64,000 nt of DNA. It comes from WYEN01 sp049976205 (lineage in GTDB: Archaea > Thermoproteota > Thermoprotei_A > Sulfolobales > AG1). The notes below the pieces were generated by a model, which was not told the DNA's origin, did no database searches, and saw only the letters and a list, made by a program, of their open reading frames with translations. Positions 60,533 through 64,000 of this stretch are shown here, in pieces. Numbering within the stretch: position 1 is the first letter of the stretch; every line of letters starts with the position of its first letter. A program made the translations under genes and the position numbers. The stretch is from assembly GCA_049976205.1 (NCBI GenBank), contig JBMFIR010000003.1, forward strand, positions 1 to 64,000, in the 5' to 3' direction.

Positions 60533-61780
60533 ATGATTAATTACCTAGAGATAATCGCGATCTCAGCGACATCACTACTCTATGTGCTAACACTCACGCA
60601 AACAATTCTTAATCTGAGGACAATGGATCTTCACAGCAAAATACTGCTCAGCAACATAAGTAGTGAGGAGGGCGAGAAAGTAGTTATCGTTTCTCCGTGC
60701 ATAGTGAGGAAAATGTCTCGTAGCGATATAGAAGCTTTTCTCAATACATTAAGGCAGTTGAGTTCTCATGATAAGGTGGAGAAAATAATCATAGTGGTTG
60801 ATGATGAGGATGATCTCAGGGTTCTAGAAAAAGAATCATTTGGTAAAATTATTTTTGGGGAAAAGACTATTGCGAGGATCTCTGATAAAAATATTTGTAG
60901 AGAATGCTCAGGAAAGAACAGAGCGATCGCTACGGCTCTCAGAGATCTTGAGATATTCTCTAGAGATACCACTGTGATTCTCCTTGATTGCGACGCTGAC
61001 TTCATCCACCTGAGAAATCAGCTGGGGACGCTCTCAGAGACTATAAAGAGAAGAAGTAATACTTTAATAACTTCGTACAGATGGTATACTTTACAGAATC
61101 TCTGCTCAGTTCTTTATAATGTGATTTCTGCGATGTTTTTTGATGTTTTGTTAAGCTATCGAACAAGAATTGTGTGGGGCGGGTTCATGGTTTTTTCACT
61201 GGGTAAAGCATTTGAGTACAGAGTTTCCGAAGAGTTATTAAATGAGATCGCTGATGACGCTACTATTAGGAGAGTATTCTCGAGGAATAGAGCTGATATC
61301 TTATTCTGCCCAATGTGTCTTGGATTCACGGATCTGAAATGCGAATCTGGTTGGTTCAAGGAGTTTATTTCATGGGCTACGAGACAATTTCTTATGATAA
61401 GGATCTATACGCCAAGAGGATTTAAATACGTGTTAATTGGGTATATTACATTAGCGATCCTTATGCTATTACCTCTACCGACCCTAATTTTCTCCATAGA
61501 GCTCTCTCTCAGAACTCTTTACATAATCACGATCCCAATGATTCTTTTGGGTATCGTAAAGACACTTCTTCTAATCAATAAACTAAGTCATTATTACCCA
61601 CGAAATCTTATTTACCGAGGATCCGCCTGGTTCTTGCTGTACATAATTATATCAAGTATAAGATCTTTAATAGCCACACCTTTACTACTAAAGACAAGGT
61701 TCATCAAGGAATTTGAGTGGAGGGGTCAGGCATATTGCATAGAGAAAATAAATGATCTTATTAAAGCGGTTCCTTGCTGA
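60533..61780 (+). CDS. Membrane glycosyltransferase, GT2/GT21-like
   Basis: 415 aa. An N-terminal membrane segment (5-25) precedes a GT-A domain: GKNRAIATAL, the LLDCDADF motif with D152 and D154, WGGFMVFS, and the acidic EIADDATI. The last motif of the GT21 (ceramide glucosyltransferase-like) group, R/Q-x-x-R-W, appears only as SWATRQF. Three C-terminal membrane segments follow. It likely transfers sugar to a membrane lipid. It is divergent from the DUF2070 gene. Confidence 0.8.
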   Translation: MINYLEIIAISATSLLYVLTLTQTILNLRTMDLHSKILLSNISSEEGEKVVIVSPCIVRKMSRSDIEAFLNTLRQLSSHDKVEKIIIVVDDEDDLRVLEKESFGKIIFGEKTIARISDKNICRECSGKNRAIATALRDLEIFSRDTTVILLDCDADFIHLRNQLGTLSETIKRRSNTLITSYRWYTLQNLCSVLYNVISAMFFDVLLSYRTRIVWGGFMVFSLGKAFEYRVSEELLNEIADDATIRRVFSRNRADILFCPMCLGFTDLKCESGWFKEFISWATRQFLMIRIYTPRGFKYVLIGYITLAILMLLPLPTLIFSIELSLRTLYIITIPMILLGIVKTLLLINKLSHYYPRNLIYRGSAWFLLYIIISSIRSLIATPLLLKTRFIKEFEWRGQAYCIEKINDLIKAVPC

Positions 61781-61862
61781 AATCTTTTTCGTATCTCATG
61801 TTTATCTCTATTTATTAATCGGCTTATAAACTTGATCAAGTAAATATTATTTATGAGTATGA

Positions 61863-62780
61863 TTGAGGCGGTATGAGAAAATACCATTAGCCACATCATT
61901 TATACTTAATCTAGTAGCTATCGTCATAAAATATTTTGTGTACACAAGCACATTATCAAGAACTGTTCTGGCTGAAGTGTTTCACTCAGCTGGGGATGTG
62001 ATCAATAGCTTTACTCTGTACCAAGGATCCGTGTACTCAACCAAGCCCCCTAGTCTCAGGTATCCTTTTGGTAGAGGGAGATTCGCGTATGTTGCTAGTC
62101 TGATCTCAAGTGTTTTACTCGCTGGTTCAGTATTCTATATGATTGTTATAGAAGGCTTCATGAATCCTCCTACGAATATATCTGTGGCGAGTTGGAGACC
62201 ATATACATGGTATATCGCAATTATAATCATATTTGATCTTGCTACATTAATTATCTCCCTACTAATCTATAAGAAGGTGAGTGTTAGTGGCAGAACTCTT
62301 TTGAAGCCGCTCTTGTTAGAGGATCTACTTGGTTTATCTGGTAACTTCATAGCTATAACATCTCTGTATATATCTGATCCAGAGATAGACCTCGTATTAT
62401 CAGTTATTGTCGCGATAGTGATTATAGTTAGTGCTTCACATGTTGTCTACGAGAACGTTGGGATATTAGTTGGTGTATCAGCTCCTAGAGAAATACTGTG
62501 GAGAATAGTTAAGAGTGTGATATCTATTCCTGAGGTACTTGATGTGAATGATATAAAGAGCCTGATGCTTGAGCCAGGAGAATATATAGTGATACTTCAA
62601 ATAGAGATAGATCCCTCAACAAGCATGGAAGATGCTGTAAGAGTGAAAGAGGAGATAGCTGAATTAATAAAGAAAATAGATCCTTCGATAAGATATGTGA
62701 TAATTGATTTAGTCAAGCCTCAGGAGCCTAAGCTGAGTTATGTGAGAATACTTAGAGAAATAAGAGATCTTAAGGAGTAG
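61863..62780 (+). CDS. Cation diffusion facilitator (CDF) transporter
   Basis: 305 aa with about six membrane segments (1-205) and a cytoplasmic C-terminal domain (about 210-300). FHSAGDVINSF in segment 2 is the metal site H/D, and RYPFGRGRFAYVASL follows as usual. In segment 5 the common HxxxD is replaced by LLEDLLGLSGN, as in the ZnT9-like branch. It exports Zn2+, Mn2+ or Fe2+. TTG is the only possible start, coming directly after an in-frame stop. Confidence 0.85.
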   Translation: MRRYEKIPLATSFILNLVAIVIKYFVYTSTLSRTVLAEVFHSAGDVINSFTLYQGSVYSTKPPSLRYPFGRGRFAYVASLISSVLLAGSVFYMIVIEGFMNPPTNISVASWRPYTWYIAIIIIFDLATLIISLLIYKKVSVSGRTLLKPLLLEDLLGLSGNFIAITSLYISDPEIDLVLSVIVAIVIIVSASHVVYENVGILVGVSAPREILWRIVKSVISIPEVLDVNDIKSLMLEPGEYIVILQIEIDPSTSMEDAVRVKEEIAELIKKIDPSIRYVIIDLVKPQEPKLSYVRILREIRDLKE

Positions 62781-62977
62781 AAGACATAGTCTTTAACCAC
62801 AGATACACAGATCGTGGTCCAGTCCAGCTATATCATCTCATAATTTCTGAAACATTGCCTTAGATCAATAGTAACTTCTGAAACCCTCTACATGTTAGAT
62901 CTTTGATTAACCGGTTATAACACATTTATCATTCCATAATATCATTTACTGGGGGATCTATAATTCCGCTTCGTAAA
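62781..62977. other. Intergenic region without a recognised gene
   Basis: About 197 bases between the CDF and glycosidase genes. It contains two copies of TTCTGAAAC (near 62845 and 62876), a TATA-like GGTTATAAC (about 62913-62921) and a GGGGGATC element near 62951 that could be a ribosome site. No tRNA or complete C/D RNA was found. Confidence 0.4.
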
Positions 62978-64000
62978 TTGGGGAAAAGTGATCTAGATGA
63001 ATTCGGCGGATTCAAAGATCTAAGAATTGATAAAGAAGGATTCTTTCGAGTAAAAGAGTATATGAATAGATTCTATTTCGTTGATCCTGATGGAAACGCT
63101 TTTATAATGAGAGGTGTTAATTACGTGAGATTTAATGCTGATCTATCAGTAGCAGACGGGGCACCTTACACAAAAAATATATTGGCTAAGTATAGGAGCA
63201 GAGATGAGTGGAGGAGAGAGACTAGGAGAAGATTACTTGAGTGGGGTTTTAATGCCCTAGGTGCTTGGTCTGACCCTGATCTTGGACTCCCATATACTTT
63301 AAATCTCCATATAACACCGAGATACTATATGTATAAAGGAGGTTATCTCAAGAGAAGAGTTCTTGTTTTGGCCAGAGACCCAGATGTTCTCTGGCAACCA
63401 TTTCAAACATTCCCAGATGTCTATGACCCGGATTTTGAAAAAAGTGCCGTAGAGACAGCTAGAGAATATGTTGTTCCTCATGATAAGTATTTAATCGGGT
63501 ACTTCACAGATAATGAGGTGGATTTCAGTGTTGATACTATATTCACGGAATTCATGAATATGCATGGTGAAGAGCCTGGGAAAAGAGCACTCATAGATTA
63601 TTTCTCGAAGTTCTTCTCTGATATTAGAGAATTAAATAATGCTCTTGGGACTAATCTCGGAGATTTTGATGATCTATTGGATTATTCCATGAGAGAATTC
63701 TCGGTTATTGAGGCTAAAGCAGGATCTAGGAGCAGAAGAATTATTAATGAACTAAAGAGAGGTTTTGCTAGAGAAGTTGCTAAGAGATACGCCGAGATCT
63801 GCGTTAAAGCAATTAGATCCGCGGATCCGAATCACCTTATTTTGGGAGGTAGATTCGCTGGAACGAACCCTAAGTCCGTCATAAGATCCTTTGATGCATT
63901 CGATGTGATCTCTAATAATTACTATGGTGAGGATCCTCCAATAGCATATTTCGAATATGTCTTTAAAGAAACTGAGAGACCAATTATATTATCTGAGTTC
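62978..64000 (+). CDS. Clan GH-A glycoside hydrolase, agarase/GH50-like (partial, runs off the end)
   Basis: The reading frame stays open to the last base (341 codons from the TTG). It begins with a GFFRVKEYMNRFYFVDPDGNAF stretch, like the beta-sandwich of GH50-type agarases. A TIM barrel follows, with the acid/base glutamate in GYFTDNE (about residues 170-176) and the probable nucleophile glutamate in ILSEF at the very end. The substrate is probably a beta-galactoside or other beta-glycan. The start is uncertain: there is no ATG or GTG upstream in frame, and TTG at 62978 is the only standard option. No signal peptide is seen, so it is likely cytoplasmic. Confidence 0.8.
   Translation, partial: MGKSDLDEFGGFKDLRIDKEGFFRVKEYMNRFYFVDPDGNAFIMRGVNYVRFNADLSVADGAPYTKNILAKYRSRDEWRRETRRRLLEWGFNALGAWSDPDLGLPYTLNLHITPRYYMYKGGYLKRRVLVLARDPDVLWQPFQTFPDVYDPDFEKSAVETAREYVVPHDKYLIGYFTDNEVDFSVDTIFTEFMNMHGEEPGKRALIDYFSKFFSDIRELNNALGTNLGDFDDLLDYSMREFSVIEAKAGSRSRRIINELKRGFAREVAKRYAEICVKAIRSADPNHLILGGRFAGTNPKSVIRSFDAFDVISNNYYGEDPPIAYFEYVFKETERPIILSEF

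Noticed and set aside
62840..62885. Two CTGA boxes spaced like box D' and D of a C/D sRNA
   Set aside because: No C or C' box (UGAUGA) is in the right places; the sequence is just a repeated TTCTGAAAC.

Overview
The window reads as a chromosome segment of a thermophilic archaeon of the Thermoproteota (Crenarchaeota), most like the low-GC Desulfurococcales and relatives. The evidence is the gene content: ribosomal protein L21e, RNA polymerase subunit F/Rpb4, an XPD helicase with four Fe-S cysteines, Trm10, a Pus10-family protein, DUF655, DUF2070, a Clp1-type RNA kinase, TldD/TldE, a tungsten-type aldehyde oxidoreductase and the small subunit of phosphomevalonate dehydratase of the archaeal mevalonate route. 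AT-rich TATA boxes often lie about 25 bases before a start codon, which suggests leaderless mRNAs. TTG starts are very common, and GGTGAT-type ribosome sites appear inside operons. I saw no rRNA, tRNA, CRISPR array, insertion sequence or integrase. The species cannot be named from this sequence.

Layout. 1-6 kb: a class III aminotransferase, a nitroreductase, two MFS transporters and a membrane glycosyltransferase. 6-12.8 kb: XPD helicase, a C/D box sRNA just upstream of a divergent Pus10 gene, an ABC-2 exporter and an RNA 5'-kinase. 13.1-14.2 kb: a ferritin-like domain fused to an encapsulin shell protein, followed by HtpX. 15.4-25 kb: thioesterase, Zn-alcohol dehydrogenase, minimal SufC-SufB, MFS, thymidylate kinase with a DUF126 protein, an ion transporter, thioredoxin reductase and a phosphoribosyltransferase. 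24.6-31 kb: a coiled-coil protein with a nucleotidyltransferase, three consecutive radical SAM genes, and Trm10. 31-38 kb: a CPA2-type antiporter with no orthodox start codon at its expected N-terminus, and a peptide-type ABC uptake operon without ATPases, divergent from leucyl aminopeptidase across a perfect palindrome. 38-41 kb: a MaoC hydratase and the tdh-kbl threonine degradation pair. 41-46 kb: sugar isomerase, GH38 alpha-mannosidase, a kinase-like protein and MarC. 47-51 kb: a KDG/dihydrodipicolinate-type aldolase, a 16-cysteine ferredoxin, an aldehyde oxidoreductase and a MoaD-like protein. 51-53 kb: the archaeal information cluster L21e-RpoF-DUF655-KsgA. 53.9-54.4 kb: a decayed DJ-1/PfpI gene. 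55-64 kb: TldE/TldD, YbaK-type editing protein, DUF2070 protein, a second membrane glycosyltransferase, a CDF transporter and a truncated clan-A glycoside hydrolase at the window edge.

Physiologically the set suggests an anaerobic peptide- and sugar-using heterotroph. Peptides are taken up and trimmed by aminopeptidase, and threonine is cleaved to glycine and acetyl-CoA. A KDG-type aldolase plus ferredoxin-linked aldehyde oxidation would fit a non-phosphorylative sugar pathway. Iron and sulfur handling is served by the encapsulin-ferritin fusion, SufBC and thioredoxin reductase. The observations most worth checking are the ferritin-encapsulin fusion, the C/D box sRNA, the altered active-site motifs in Pus10 and KsgA, the Asp-for-Cys ligand in the aldehyde oxidoreductase, the three-gene radical SAM array and the DJ-1 pseudogene.
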